A stretch of DNA of 21,729 nucleotides from Perlabentimonas sp034006965 (GCA_034006965.1 JAVERU010000043.1:1-21729); one strand, 5' to 3'; shown: positions 1-8,553, counted from the stretch's first letter. Notes: a model not told the origin generated them from the sequence alone. A program made the numbers and translations.

Positions 1-465
1 AAACCCTGCTCAATAGACGTATCTGAAGATTTTGGGCATGGACGCATCGAGAAACGGACTTGCCGTGCATACTCAGAGCTGAGCCATAGTGAGAACCCCG
101 AAAAATGGTCGGGTTTAAAAACGGTTTTCGTCATTGACTCTCAGGTGCTTGAAAAGAGCAGTGGGAAAACCCGAACGGAACAGCGCTTTTACATATCCAG
201 CCTTTCCGCCAGAGCCGAAACCCTTAACAGAAAAACCCGGGAACACTGGTCAATTGAAAACAACTTGCACTGGTCCCTCGATGTACAATTTGGGGAAGAC
301 AGGTCAAGGAAATATAAAGGGTACGCTGCTGAAAATTTCAACATCATCCTTAAGACAGCCATGACCTTGCTGCTCAACGATAAAACACCCAAAAGGAGTA
401 AGAACAATAAACGCTTGAGTGCTGCTCTTGATTGCAAATATAGGGAGAAACTACTCAGTTTTTAA
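1..465 (+). CDS. ISAs1-family transposase, C-terminal part (5' truncated by window edge)
   Basis: The reading frame is open from base 1 to the TAA at 463-465, about 154 residues, so this is the C-terminal portion of a transposase of roughly 370 residues in this family. Visible family landmarks are GHGRIEKRTCRAY near the start, the run YISSLSARAE, then HWSIENNLHWSLDVQFGED, and the basic tail KTPKRSKNNKRLSAALD. The conserved Trp-x-Ile-Glu-Asn and Leu-Asp-x-x-Phe-x-Glu-Asp residues belong to the DDE catalytic region of ISAs1/H-repeat transposases, by family knowledge. A GTG at 145 is only an internal codon. The visible part has no frameshift or stop, so the copy may be active. Confidence 0.85.
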   Translation, partial: KPCSIDVSEDFGHGRIEKRTCRAYSELSHSENPEKWSGLKTVFVIDSQVLEKSSGKTRTEQRFYISSLSARAETLNRKTREHWSIENNLHWSLDVQFGEDRSRKYKGYAAENFNIILKTAMTLLLNDKTPKRSKNNKRLSAALDCKYREKLLSF

Positions 466-479
466 ATGCGGTTGCCCTG
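1..479 (+). mobile_element. Right end of an ISAs1-family insertion sequence (left end outside window)
   Basis: The window opens inside an insertion sequence. The element carries the 3' part of an ISAs1-type transposase, and the stop codon at 463-465 is followed by a short tail ending in GCCCTG (474-479). Read inward from the end this gives CAGGGCAACCGCATTTAAA, which is where I place the terminal inverted repeat. Position 480 onward reads as the interrupted neighbouring gene on the minus strand, which supports the boundary. The other inverted repeat and the target duplication lie to the left and cannot be checked. Confidence 0.75.
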
Positions 480-844
480 CCAATGGAAGCAATTGCTGTA
501 CTTCGGTCAAAATATTCCCTTGTTATTAAATAGAATAGATAAAGGTTTGCTAAGAAAATAAAAATAACCACAATTTGATAGTAAATTGCGCTGTGTCCAG
601 CAACACGGAGCATAACCCACCAAAAAATATAATTCATTGGACGATAAGTCCCGTCTATTACTGCCGATCTAATGCTAAAAGCATCTATAAAACTATGACT
701 AGTAGCCCAAAACAGACCCGTTCCATCATCATTTCTAAAGTAAACAGGAAATAAAACAGAAATCAAGACAGCAGCACTCAAAAGTGCAAGCCATAATAGA
801 ATTTGAATAAAAAATTGTTTACTAAAAAAATTTTCCAAACGCAT
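455..844 (-). pseudogene. 5' fragment of a GT-C-like membrane glycosyltransferase, cut by the ISAs1 element
   Basis: From the ATG at 844 the protein starts MRLENFFSKQ, has one hydrophobic segment, then a loop with FRNDDGTG, then GTYRPMNYIFWW and a second and third membrane segment. An acidic Asp-Asp pair in the first external loop followed by a Gly-x-Tyr-Arg-Pro motif is the usual N-terminal layout of GT-C (ArnT/O-mannosyltransferase-like) enzymes of 500 or more residues. Native sequence ends near residue 121 (position 480); the last few codons and the stop at 455-457 lie in the insertion sequence. The gene is therefore broken; its remainder should be left of the IS. An upstream in-frame ATG at 907 would overlap the deacetylase gene and adds non-homologous residues, so I prefer 844. 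The deacetylase ends 46 bp upstream, so it was probably in the same operon. Confidence 0.65.
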
Positions 845-890
845 TTTTAGAAATATGATCGAATATAGTGAGGAGTAACCCAAAATTTTC

Positions 891-1502
891 TCACCCCACC
901 TCCCCAAACTCCAACCCCCTACTCCTAGCCTCTTTCAAAACCCTAACCAGCGCGTGGCGCATATTCGCCTCGGCCTTTACCGAGTCATGAAATACTATAA
1001 TGGCGCCGGGGCGGAGGTTGTTTAGCACAATGCTGGCGCAGCGTTTGGGGGTAACCCATCGGCTGTAGTCCATGCTAAGCACGTTCCACATAATTATTTT
1101 GTAGCGCTGGCGGAGCTGGCGCGATTGGCTTTTTTTAATGCGGCCATAGGGCGGGCGAAATAGGGTAGTGTTGAGCAAGTCGTTGGCCAAATCAACATCC
1201 TGCACGTACTGCCCCGTGGGGGTTTCCCATCCCTTTAAGTGGCTGTAGCTGTGATTGCCCACGGTATGCCCCTCATCGATAATGCGCTGGAAGATTTCGG
1301 GGTGCATCTCCACCTTTTTGCCTAGGCAAAAAAAGGTAGCCTTAACGTTGTACTGCCTAAGGGTATCGAGCACCCAAGGCGTTACCCCTTCGGTTGGGCC
1401 ATCATCGAAAGTAAGGTACACCGTGTTGCTATCGTTTGGAATACTCCAAACAAAACCGGGGAAGCACTTAGTAAATAGCTTGGGTGGACTTAAGTTTATC
1501 AT
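891..1502 (-). CDS. Polysaccharide deacetylase (NodB domain, CE4)
   Basis: A 203-residue protein consisting almost only of a NodB homology domain. All five CE4 motifs are visible: TFDDGP at 31-36 (catalytic base and metal Asp, D33/D34), HSYSH at 84-88 (two zinc-ligand His), RPPYGR at 116-121, the WNVLSMD stretch at 139-145, and IVFHDS with H172 (catalytic acid His). The family removes N- or O-acetyl groups from polysaccharides such as peptidoglycan or other GlcNAc polymers; the substrate here cannot be read from sequence. There is no obvious signal peptide: the N-terminus MINLSPPKLFTKCFPGFVWS is only mildly hydrophobic. The gene lies 23 bp downstream of the DUF2723 gene, so they are probably co-transcribed, suggesting a role in envelope glycan or glycoprotein maturation. 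Confidence 0.9.
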   Translation of the reverse strand: MINLSPPKLFTKCFPGFVWSIPNDSNTVYLTFDDGPTEGVTPWVLDTLRQYNVKATFFCLGKKVEMHPEIFQRIIDEGHTVGNHSYSHLKGWETPTGQYVQDVDLANDLLNTTLFRPPYGRIKKSQSRQLRQRYKIIMWNVLSMDYSRWVTPKRCASIVLNNLRPGAIIVFHDSVKAEANMRHALVRVLKEARSRGLEFGEVG

Positions 1503-1525
1503 ACCCTTTGGTCAATATCATTAAT

Positions 1526-4500
1526 TTATCCTATGGCATCAAATAGCTCCTCCAGCTCTTTCAAGTGCTCTCCCTGCTCAAAGCTGTTGGCCATCTTGTA
1601 TAGCTCCTGTAGGATGTAAAGGCTTAGCTCCGTTTCGCCCCTTACCGAACCTGCCAACTTATTGGGTAGCGATAATAGGCAAACCAACTCCTCGGCACTC
1701 TGCTCCATAAATATACGCGAGTACTCCGTCGCCTTTTCAATGGCACCCGCTCGATAATACCCTTCAATAAGCGATAGGGCAAAAAAGTTGAAGGGAACGG
1801 TCTCGGGCGGCACCACCTCCATACATCTATCGAGCGCCTTTATGGCCATATCGTGCTTGCCCTCCTCGTTAAGGGTTCGGGCAAGGCGCCCAAAAATATT
1901 ACGGTAGTTTGATATTATCCTAGTGCTATTCTCGTTGATGTAAACCTTGGGGTCAGCCAAGCTCCTGTACTGAAAGTTATTCATAAGATTATCGTGCAGA
2001 ATCTCAGAGTCAACATTACCGTAACGACCACCTACCTGCTGAACCTCTATGGGTACAATGCGGTAGACTAGGCCCTCGATCTGAAAAAACTTATCGAGAT
2101 TCTGGTAGGTATCGGTGCTCACCGTAATGGCAAAGTAAACGGGTCGCTCCCAGTTATTGTGAGCCATTAGATCCATCAGGAATTGGCCATCTTTAAATAC
2201 ATAGTTTGTGGGGATTCGCCAGCGCATGGTATCAACCACCATATCCATCCTTTCGGGTCGTACCACAGCATTGCGCTCAACGGCATCCCTGTCGACGGGT
2301 AAAAATAGGTTGCGCGAGGGGAAAAAGTCGATGGTCTGATTCCTCTCAAAGGGTGAGTTCATCTTGGTGCTAGGATTATCGCTCAGCATAAAATCAACAG
2401 CCTGCTTCACGTGCACTGGCTGGCTAATCCTGTCGGTGGCCATTACCACCTCACGCTTGCCCAGCTCTATCTGCTCCTTGGTCATACTAACGGGTAGCGG
2501 TTCCGATTCGTATGCCTTACGCAGCATCTGGTTTATGTACCAGTCGGCACGCAGATAGCTTAGGTTGACCACCCTAACATCAGTTCGTACCCCCTCAACC
2601 TCCTGAGCGTACCAAAGCGGGAACGTATCGTTATCGCCGTAGGTAAAGACGATGGCATTGGGCTCAAGGTTTTCAAGTATATTGTAGGCAAAATCGACAG
2701 AGATAAACGTGTTGGATCTATCATGGTCGTCCCAGTTTTCGAACGCCATTAGGCCCGGAACAAACACCAACCCAAGCCCTGTGGCTAGGGCAGCACCAGG
2801 TGCTTTATCGAAAGCCTTACGAATACCTTGGTATAGCGCCAGCACCCCCAGTCCAATCCATATGCTAAAAGCATAGAAGCTACCAGCATAGGCATAATCG
2901 CGCTCGCGAGGCTGATAGGGTGTTTGGTTAAGATACACCACAATGGCAAACCCGGTAAGCACAAACAGCAGGGTTAGCACCCAAAAATCCTTGCGGTTAC
3001 GCATATACTGATAAACTAAACCCGCTATACCAAGCAGTAGCGGTAGCATGTAGTATCGGTTATGGGCTTTGGTTCTATAGGTTGCGGGGAGATCTGCTTG
3101 AGAACCCAATCGTGGTGTATCGATAAAAGGTATTCCGCTTATCCAGTTGCCCTTCACGGCCTCGCCATGCCCCTGCAGATCGTTCTGCCTGCCTGCAAAG
3201 TTCCACATGAAGTATCGCCAGTACATATGCCCCACCTGGTACGAGAAAAAGAATCGAAGATTCTCGCTAAATGTTGGGGCACGGCGTACCTCCGAGTCGC
3301 CACCACGCCCCGATACCCTAATGGGTCGTCCCTTAAAATTGCTCCACTCCTTGTACGCCTCAACATGCCGAGGGTCGGCGCTGTACATTCGAGGGAAAAT
3401 GGTTATGAATCGATTGTCGAACTCCAAGTCCAACTTACGGGTAGCCACCACGTACTTACCGTCTTTCTGAATATACTGTGGTTTGCCCTCCTTGCGGTTA
3501 ATAACAGGCGCATCGAAAGACTGGCCAATAATCAGCGGCCTATCGCCATACTGCTCACGGTTTAGATAGTAAAGCAGCGAGAACATATTATCGGGGCTAT
3601 TCTGATCCATTGGAGGATTGGCCGACGACCGAATAACTATAAGCGCAAACGTGCTGTACCCCATTAGCACCACCGCAAAGCTCACCAGAATGGTGTTAAG
3701 TATTGGCCTTGCATTTCGGTGCGTGTAAATAATGCCCCAAACAATTAGGGCAGCAACTGCCATGAGGTAAAAGAACACTCCCGATTTGTATGGCAATCCA
3801 AATCCATTAACAAATAGCAATTCGAACTTTGAGGCTAGTACAATAAACCCTTGGATAATGCCATACATCATGATCAGCAAAAGAACAACGCTAATGCCTA
3901 AAGCTTTTACTATCCCCCAAGGAGTTACCTCGTACTTTTTGAAGTAGTACAGCATAACAATGGCCGGAATAGCCAGCAGGTTTAGCAGATGCACCCCTAT
4001 GGAAAGCCCCATAAGGTATGCTATTAGCACCAACCAACGGTTCGAGTGTGGCTCGTTGGCAACATCCTCCCACTTAAGAATGGCCCAGAAAACCAGCGCG
4101 GTGAATAGCGATGAGGTGGCGTAAACCTCAGCCTCAACCGCCGAGAACCAAAAGGTGTCGGAAAAGGTGTAGGCCAAAGCACCTACCATTCCCGAACCCA
4201 GAATAAGTATAAGCTGAGTAGTTGAAAATTCGTTATGCCTAACATCAACCAGCTTGCGAGCCAAGTGGGTAATAGTCCAAAACAGGAACAGAATGGTAAA
4301 TGCGCTGGCCAGCGCAGACATTGCATTAGCAAAAACCGGAATTAGCTCAGTGGAAGGAGCCAGCATGGTGAAGAACCGCATGAGCAGCATGAAGAATGGA
4401 GCCCCCGGCGGATGCCCCACCTCCAGCTTGTAGCCGCTGGCAATAAACTCGCCACAATCCCAGAAGCTGGCAGTGGGCTCAAGGGTAAGCAGATACACTA

Positions 4501-4576
4501 CAGCCGCTATGGTAAATGCTAACCACCCAAAAACATTATTTAGCTTTTGATATCGTAGAAAATCGAATGATTTCAT
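1526..4576 (-). CDS. DUF2723 membrane protein, probable protein O-mannosyltransferase-like glycosyltransferase (TMEM260 family)
   Basis: A 1016-residue polytopic membrane protein. After a first membrane segment (about 18-34) comes TASFWDCGEFIASGYKLEVG with D40/E43 and then HPPGAP at 55-60, the DUF2723 signature; several hydrophobic segments follow to about residue 300 and again around 480-600. A long soluble region follows, ending in helical TPR-like repeats (EGKHDMAIKALDRCMEV and GAIEKATEYSRIF). The DUF2723 family is found throughout Bacteroidota and in animals as TMEM260, which is a protein O-mannosyltransferase; activity for the bacterial form is inferred from the family. The acidic motif sits where GT-C enzymes keep the catalytic Asp/Glu. 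Neighbouring deacetylase and GT-C fragment fit an envelope glycosylation role. Full length, with a start ATG directly downstream of a possible TAnnTTTG box. Confidence 0.85.
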   Translation of the reverse strand: MKSFDFLRYQKLNNVFGWLAFTIAAVVYLLTLEPTASFWDCGEFIASGYKLEVGHPPGAPFFMLLMRFFTMLAPSTELIPVFANAMSALASAFTILFLFWTITHLARKLVDVRHNEFSTTQLILILGSGMVGALAYTFSDTFWFSAVEAEVYATSSLFTALVFWAILKWEDVANEPHSNRWLVLIAYLMGLSIGVHLLNLLAIPAIVMLYYFKKYEVTPWGIVKALGISVVLLLIMMYGIIQGFIVLASKFELLFVNGFGLPYKSGVFFYLMAVAALIVWGIIYTHRNARPILNTILVSFAVVLMGYSTFALIVIRSSANPPMDQNSPDNMFSLLYYLNREQYGDRPLIIGQSFDAPVINRKEGKPQYIQKDGKYVVATRKLDLEFDNRFITIFPRMYSADPRHVEAYKEWSNFKGRPIRVSGRGGDSEVRRAPTFSENLRFFFSYQVGHMYWRYFMWNFAGRQNDLQGHGEAVKGNWISGIPFIDTPRLGSQADLPATYRTKAHNRYYMLPLLLGIAGLVYQYMRNRKDFWVLTLLFVLTGFAIVVYLNQTPYQPRERDYAYAGSFYAFSIWIGLGVLALYQGIRKAFDKAPGAALATGLGLVFVPGLMAFENWDDHDRSNTFISVDFAYNILENLEPNAIVFTYGDNDTFPLWYAQEVEGVRTDVRVVNLSYLRADWYINQMLRKAYESEPLPVSMTKEQIELGKREVVMATDRISQPVHVKQAVDFMLSDNPSTKMNSPFERNQTIDFFPSRNLFLPVDRDAVERNAVVRPERMDMVVDTMRWRIPTNYVFKDGQFLMDLMAHNNWERPVYFAITVSTDTYQNLDKFFQIEGLVYRIVPIEVQQVGGRYGNVDSEILHDNLMNNFQYRSLADPKVYINENSTRIISNYRNIFGRLARTLNEEGKHDMAIKALDRCMEVVPPETVPFNFFALSLIEGYYRAGAIEKATEYSRIFMEQSAEELVCLLSLPNKLAGSVRGETELSLYILQELYKMANSFEQGEHLKELEELFDAIG

Positions 4577-4599
4577 CGGTAAACAGTTGGTTTGAAGAG

Positions 4600-4607
4600 C
4601 AAAATTA
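4600..4607 (-). promoter_or_regulatory. Possible -7 box (TAATTTTG) for the DUF2723-deacetylase operon
   Basis: Read on the minus strand, 4607-4600 is TAATTTTG, a match to the Bacteroidota -7 consensus TAnnTTTG, 23 bp before the ATG at 4576. I see no good TTTG partner at the normal -33 spacing, so this could be chance in AT-rich sequence. Confidence 0.25.
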
Positions 4608-4726
4608 CTACATTTTCAGCAATAATCTATACTAAGAACAATACTATACCCACCGCCACTAGGTACAATAAATGGCGTAGGGGTATTCCACAAAGCCCAA
4701 GCATACCTAACATCAGCAAGCATAAG

Positions 4727-6127
4727 CTAGAAGAACAAAGTATCGCCCTTGTTGGGTATATGGATATTATTAAGCCCCTCCTGCTTTAGCTTATGCTTAA
4801 AGAACTCCATAGGTTTTAAATCGCCATGCACCAGCACGGTTTCGCGGATAGCTTTAAAATCTTGGCACTTGAGGAACTCTATCATCTCCTTGTAATCGCC
4901 ATGGCCCGAGTACGATTCAATTCGGCGGATATCGGCATTTACAGGGTACTCAAACCCGTGTATTGATATGGTTTTGGGTTTATCCATAATGCGAGCACCC
5001 AGCGTGGCGGGGGCACAATACCCAACGAACAGTATTGTGTTTTTAGGGTTGCTGATATTGTTGGCCAAGTGATGCTTTACGCGCCCGGCCTCGGCCATTC
5101 CCGATGCCGAAATAATTACGCAAGGCTTATCGTAGCTGTTTAGAGCCTTCGAATCCTCAACGCTCTTGGTATACTTCAGCGTGTTAAAGCCAAAGGGGTC
5201 GGGATCGGTCTCCATCACCTCCAGTATATCCTTATTAAAACAGTCGGGATGCATCCTAAAGATATCGGTGGCGTTGGTAGCCAGCGGGCTATCAACAAAG
5301 ATATCAATTTGGGGCAGGCGACCCTGATTGTAAAAATTGTTGAGGGAGTAAACCAAATCTTGCGTACGACCCACGCTAAACGAAGGAATTATAAGCTTTC
5401 CACCCTTATCGACACAGGTCTCCTTAACCACTGCCAGCAAATCCTCCTCGCCCCTGTCGCTCTCGCTATGCAACCTATCGCCATAGGTCGACTCGCATAT
5501 CAATATATCGGTTTGTGGGAAGGGCTGTGGCGAGCGTAGGATTCGATTCTCGGGCCGACCAATATCGCCCGTGTAGGCAATGCGCTTGGTTACACCATCC
5601 TCAACAATCTCAATATTAGCCACCCCACCACCCAGCATATGGCCAGTATCGGTAAATTTTACTTTGATATTGCTGTCGATACTAAACTTGCGGTTATAGG
5701 GAATCCCAATGAAAAGCTTCATCGACTGGGCTGCATCGTCCTTTGTATAAAGCGGTGTGACAGGACTTAAGCCCTTGCGCGCCCTCTTCTTGTTGAAATA
5801 TAATACATCTCGCTCCTGAATAAAACCGGAGTCGACAAGCATGATGGAACATAAATCGCGGGTGGCCGAGGTGCAAATTACCGACCCATCGAACCCCTGC
5901 TTATACACGTAGGGAATAAGCCCAGAGTGATCGATATGCGCATGCGTTAGTATGATGTGGTCAATATCTTTGGGGTTGAAACCCAAGTCGCGGTTCATCT
6001 CATCGGTCTCAAGACCCTTGCCCTGATACATCCCACAGTCGAGCAGTATTTTCTTGCCGCTATTGGTGGTAATCAGGTGTTTGCTGCCGGTAACCTCGCG
6101 GACGGCTCCGTTAAATTGTAGCTCCAT
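4727..6127 (-). CDS. MBL-fold/beta-CASP ribonuclease-like protein (CPSF/YsdC type)
   Basis: Starting at ATG 6127 (MELQFNGAVREVTGSKHLI) the protein has 466 residues. An ATG-like start at 6205 would add 26 residues unlike the family, so I use 6127. Metal-binding motif HAHIDH lies at 62-67; a further metal ligand is in DTGHMLGGG, YTGDIGR supplies the Asp ligand, and the beta-CASP part contains SASGMAEAGRVKHHL. The C-terminal RMMBL segment reads ADIRRIESYSGHGD. This arrangement is that of archaeal/bacterial CPSF73-like and YsdC-like RNA-processing nucleases (endo- and 5'-3' exonuclease). Substrate is unknown. Transcribed divergently from the DUF1858 gene; no operon partner downstream. Confidence 0.88.
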   Translation of the reverse strand: MELQFNGAVREVTGSKHLITTNSGKKILLDCGMYQGKGLETDEMNRDLGFNPKDIDHIILTHAHIDHSGLIPYVYKQGFDGSVICTSATRDLCSIMLVDSGFIQERDVLYFNKKRARKGLSPVTPLYTKDDAAQSMKLFIGIPYNRKFSIDSNIKVKFTDTGHMLGGGVANIEIVEDGVTKRIAYTGDIGRPENRILRSPQPFPQTDILICESTYGDRLHSESDRGEEDLLAVVKETCVDKGGKLIIPSFSVGRTQDLVYSLNNFYNQGRLPQIDIFVDSPLATNATDIFRMHPDCFNKDILEVMETDPDPFGFNTLKYTKSVEDSKALNSYDKPCVIISASGMAEAGRVKHHLANNISNPKNTILFVGYCAPATLGARIMDKPKTISIHGFEYPVNADIRRIESYSGHGDYKEMIEFLKCQDFKAIRETVLVHGDLKPMEFFKHKLKQEGLNNIHIPNKGDTLFF

Positions 6128-6171
6128 ATTGTTGTAATATGTTTGTAGTGGATTAGAAAACCTAAAGGTAG

Positions 6172-6179
6172 CAAATTTA
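6172..6179 (-). promoter_or_regulatory. Possible -7 box (TAAATTTG) for the beta-CASP gene
   Basis: On the minus strand 6179-6172 reads TAAATTTG, fitting TAnnTTTG, 44 bp upstream of the preferred ATG at 6127. It would place the transcription start downstream of the alternative start at 6205, which supports the shorter protein. No -33 TTTG is present at normal spacing; the nearest is 28 nt away. Confidence 0.3.
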
Positions 6180-6312
6180 ATTGCAATGCTAATCGCTGAA
6201 ACCATAGCAAAATGGTTAAGTTTAGCTATAAAAAGCTTTTAAAATCTATCTGCCAGATTACGTTTAAACCTTTGGCGGGGTTCGATGTTTATGGGGTAAA
6301 AACAAATCAACA

Positions 6313-6516
6313 ATGATTACAAAGGACATATTGGTTGAAGACCTGGTTGAGGAACTACCCGACTCCGTGCTTTTTCTTCGCGAAAGAGGGTTGGTTTGCA
6401 TCCTTTGCGGCGAGCCCGTTTGGGGCACGCTAAATGAGTTGGCCAAGTCGAAAGGCTTTACCGATGAGCAAATTGATGAGATTGTGGATCAGCTAAATCA
6501 GCTAAAGGACAAGTAG
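6313..6516 (+). CDS. DUF1858 domain protein
   Basis: A 67-residue protein made of one DUF1858 domain: MITKDILVEDLVEELPDSVL, then FLRERGLVCILCGEPVWGTL with a Cys-Ile-Leu-Cys pair at about 36-39, then a C-terminal helix. The family is small, helical, and often found fused or next to redox and hybrid-cluster (HCP/ScdA-like) proteins; the Cys pair suggests metal or redox chemistry, but the function is not established. It is the only plus-strand gene in the first 12 kb, starts 186 bp from the divergent beta-CASP gene, and converges on nadB. No other small redox gene is nearby. Confidence 0.85.
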   Translation: MITKDILVEDLVEELPDSVLFLRERGLVCILCGEPVWGTLNELAKSKGFTDEQIDEIVDQLNQLKDK

Positions 6517-6528
6517 ATACAAGTAGAT
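6509..6528 (+). repeat. Tandem 10-bp duplication ACAAGTAGAT x2 at the DUF1858 stop
   Basis: ACAAGTAGAT occurs twice back to back (6509-6518, 6519-6528). The first copy contains the TAG stop codon, so the duplication repeats the stop in another frame and changes nothing in the protein. Looks like recent slippage. Confidence 0.7.
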
Positions 6529-6530
6529 AT

Positions 6531-6561
6531 GTCAGGGCTAGACTCAAAGTCAAGCCCTGAC
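6531..6561. terminator. Hairpin between convergent DUF1858 and nadB genes, likely bidirectional terminator
   Basis: GTCAGGGCT (6531-6539) pairs with AGCCCTGAC (6553-6561); after one A-A mismatch, GACT/AGTC extends the stem by four pairs around a CAA loop. It sits exactly between the two convergent stop codons (6516 and 6588). Neither side has a strong U-tract, so termination efficiency is uncertain. Confidence 0.6.
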
Positions 6562-6587
6562 TAGAAAAGCCTTGATTTTGGAATGAT

Positions 6588-8168
6588 TTAAAACTCACTG
6601 CCCATACTCTTGGGGTAATCGAGTGAGTAGTGTAGCCCACGGCTCTCGCGCATATTCTGGGCATTCTTAATTATCAAATAGCCAACATTAATCATGTTAC
6701 GCAGCTCGCAAAGGTTTTGGGTAAGGATCGATTTTTTGTACAGCTCTTCGGTCTCCTCGTATAGTATTCCGAGCCTAGTAAGCGCCCGCTCAAGCCTGAG
6801 GTTTGAGCGAACAATGCCCACGTAGTTGCTCATTACCTGCTGCATTTCCTTATAGCTTTGGGTAATAAGCACCATCTCCTCGTTGTGGGTGGTTCCCTCG
6901 TAATCCCACGCAGGTATTTTACCATTTATTTTGTTTGTTTTCGATTTGGCAACCGTATCCTTGGCAGCCCTATCGGCATACACCACCGCCTCGAGTAACG
7001 AGTTTGATGCCAAACGGTTGGCGCCATGCAGCCCAGTGGATGAGCACTCGCCAATGGCGTAAAGATTTTTTATTGAGCTCTCGCCATTCATATCAACCTT
7101 AATGCCACCGCACAGGTAGTGCGCCGCTGGCACAACCGGAATCATCTCCTTTGTGATGTCGATGCCTATGGAAAGGCACTTTTGGTAGATATTGGGAAAA
7201 TGGCTCTTGATATCGGCAGCATCCTTAAAAGTAACATCCAGGTATACAAACTCGTCGCCGCTAATCTTCATCTCGTTATCGATGGCGCGGGCCACAATAT
7301 CGCGCGGGGCAAGCGATTCTCGCTTATCGTACTTGTGCATGAACTCCTTACCATCGGCTGTTTTTAGTATTGCGCCAAACCCACGCATGGCCTCGGTGAT
7401 AAGGAACGAGGGGCGCTCGCCGGGATGGTAAAGCGATGAGGGGTGAAACTGGATAAACTCCATATTCTCTACCTGTCCTTTGGCTCGGTACACCATGGCT
7501 ATACCATCGCCGGTGGCAACAATCGGGTTGGTGGTGGTATGGTAAATATTGCCCACGCCACCAGTGGCCATAATGGTACTTTTGGCCAAAAAGGTATCTA
7601 CCTTTTGTGTTTTTAGGTCGAGCACATAAGCACCGTAACACTCGGTGTCGGTCTTATAGCGGGTAACCTTTTCGCCTAGGTGGTGCTGTGTAATAATCTC
7701 GACAGCAAAGTATCGTTCAAAAATCCTTATGTTCTTGTGGCTCTTAACCCTACTGGTTAATGCCCGCTGAATCTCTTTTCCAGTATTATCCTTATGGTGC
7801 AGAATTCTGTGCTGGGAATGCCCTCCCTCACGGGCCAAATCATATTGTCCAGTTGATATTTTATCAAACTTTACGCCCCACTGTATAAGCTGGTTAATCT
7901 GTGCTGGGCCCTCGGCAGCTACCATACGTACCACATCGGCATTACAAAGACCATCGCCACATATAAGGGTATCTTCAATATGTTTTTCTACGCTATCGGG
8001 CTCGTAGGTAACGGCTGCAATGCCGCCCTGCGCATAACGGGTGTTTGTCTCCTCAATATCGGCTTTACTGATTAGCATAACAGAGCCGTGCTCGGCAGCT
8101 TTTAGCGCATAGGTAAGCCCGGCAATGCCCGAACCAATTACTAAATAATCGCAGGTGTATGTGGCCAT
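6588..8168 (-). CDS. nadB: L-aspartate oxidase
   Basis: A full-length 526-residue flavoenzyme that oxidises L-aspartate to iminoaspartate, the first step of de novo NAD synthesis, passing electrons to O2 or fumarate. FAD-binding GSGIAG is at 12-17, TRYAQGGIAA is the conserved flavin/substrate segment, EGGHSQHRILHHKDNTGKEI and the HPSSLYHPGERPSFLITEA region form the active site of the succinate dehydrogenase/fumarate reductase flavoprotein superfamily, and YLCGGIKVDMNG followed by YAIGECSSTGLHGANRLASN closes the FAD site. The C-terminal helical domain is complete. nadA and nadC are not in the window, so NAD genes are not clustered here as they often are elsewhere. Confidence 0.96.
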   Translation of the reverse strand: MATYTCDYLVIGSGIAGLTYALKAAEHGSVMLISKADIEETNTRYAQGGIAAVTYEPDSVEKHIEDTLICGDGLCNADVVRMVAAEGPAQINQLIQWGVKFDKISTGQYDLAREGGHSQHRILHHKDNTGKEIQRALTSRVKSHKNIRIFERYFAVEIITQHHLGEKVTRYKTDTECYGAYVLDLKTQKVDTFLAKSTIMATGGVGNIYHTTTNPIVATGDGIAMVYRAKGQVENMEFIQFHPSSLYHPGERPSFLITEAMRGFGAILKTADGKEFMHKYDKRESLAPRDIVARAIDNEMKISGDEFVYLDVTFKDAADIKSHFPNIYQKCLSIGIDITKEMIPVVPAAHYLCGGIKVDMNGESSIKNLYAIGECSSTGLHGANRLASNSLLEAVVYADRAAKDTVAKSKTNKINGKIPAWDYEGTTHNEEMVLITQSYKEMQQVMSNYVGIVRSNLRLERALTRLGILYEETEELYKKSILTQNLCELRNMINVGYLIIKNAQNMRESRGLHYSLDYPKSMGSEF

Positions 8169-8332
8169 TTTATTATATTTTGATAACCTTTTGCTTTTTG
8201 TCGGTTATAGGTTGTCCCTGCCAGACCTAAACGTTACCTGTCTCTTTCGCATCACCGCCTTATCGTTTCACTTAACCTTCAATCATCCAATCAATAAATC
8301 ACCCAGACGCAGATAAGGCTTCGCACCCTATC

Positions 8333-8352
8333 TGCCCTGTTGGCGACAGGCA
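8333..8352. repeat. Bulged hairpin next to the minisatellite
   Basis: TGCCCTGT (8333-8340) pairs with ACAGGCA (8346-8352) with one bulged C and a TGGCG loop; CAGGGCTGTCAGG continues to the right with related bases. No U-tract follows on either strand, so it does not look like a standard terminator. It may be part of a dispersed palindromic element. Confidence 0.4.
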
Positions 8353-8370
8353 GGGCTGTCAGGTTTCTCC

Positions 8371-8484
8371 ACCCAATCATTCAATCTCCCCCAATCATTC
8401 AATCACCCAATCATTCAATCACCCAATCATTCAACCACCCAATCATTCAACCACCCAATCATTCAATCACCCAATCATTCAATC
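8371..8484. repeat. 16-bp tandem repeat array (minisatellite), about seven units
   Basis: Unit ACCCAATCATTCAAYC repeats with a 16-bp period: 8371-8386, 8387-8404 (an 18-bp variant with extra C's), 8405-8420, 8421-8436, 8437-8452, 8453-8468 and 8469-8484; a partial unit follows. Units differ only at the Y and the second unit's insertion. Related but degenerate CAATCATCCAATCAATAAATC lies at about 8279-8301. There are no unique spacers, so this is not a CRISPR array. Confidence 0.9.
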
Positions 8485-8553
8485 ATTCAATCACAACTCA
8501 ACCCAAAAATCTCTCCCCATCTTTTGCAAAGATAGTTTACAAAATGTTCAACT

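Larger units (their letters stand above)
8169..8553. other. Gene-free 385-bp spacer between nadB and the S37 peptidase gene
   Basis: The spacer separates the 5' end of nadB from the 3' end of the peptidase gene, both on minus. It contains a hairpin at 8333-8352, a 16-bp tandem array (8371-8484, with degenerate related sequence from about 8279), and a small stem ATCTTT/AAAGAT at 8519-8533 just downstream of the peptidase stop that may act as a weak terminator. An open frame through the array has low-complexity His/Ile/Gln/Ser repeats and is not a gene. I found no convincing nadB promoter. Confidence 0.7.

Noticed and set aside
3062..3565. Plus-strand open frames up to 167 aa inside the DUF2723 gene
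   Set aside because: They are antisense to a full-length, family-consistent gene and show no domain or start signal.
8371..8484. Possible CRISPR array
   Set aside because: The 16-bp units are directly adjacent with no unique spacers and no cas genes are near.
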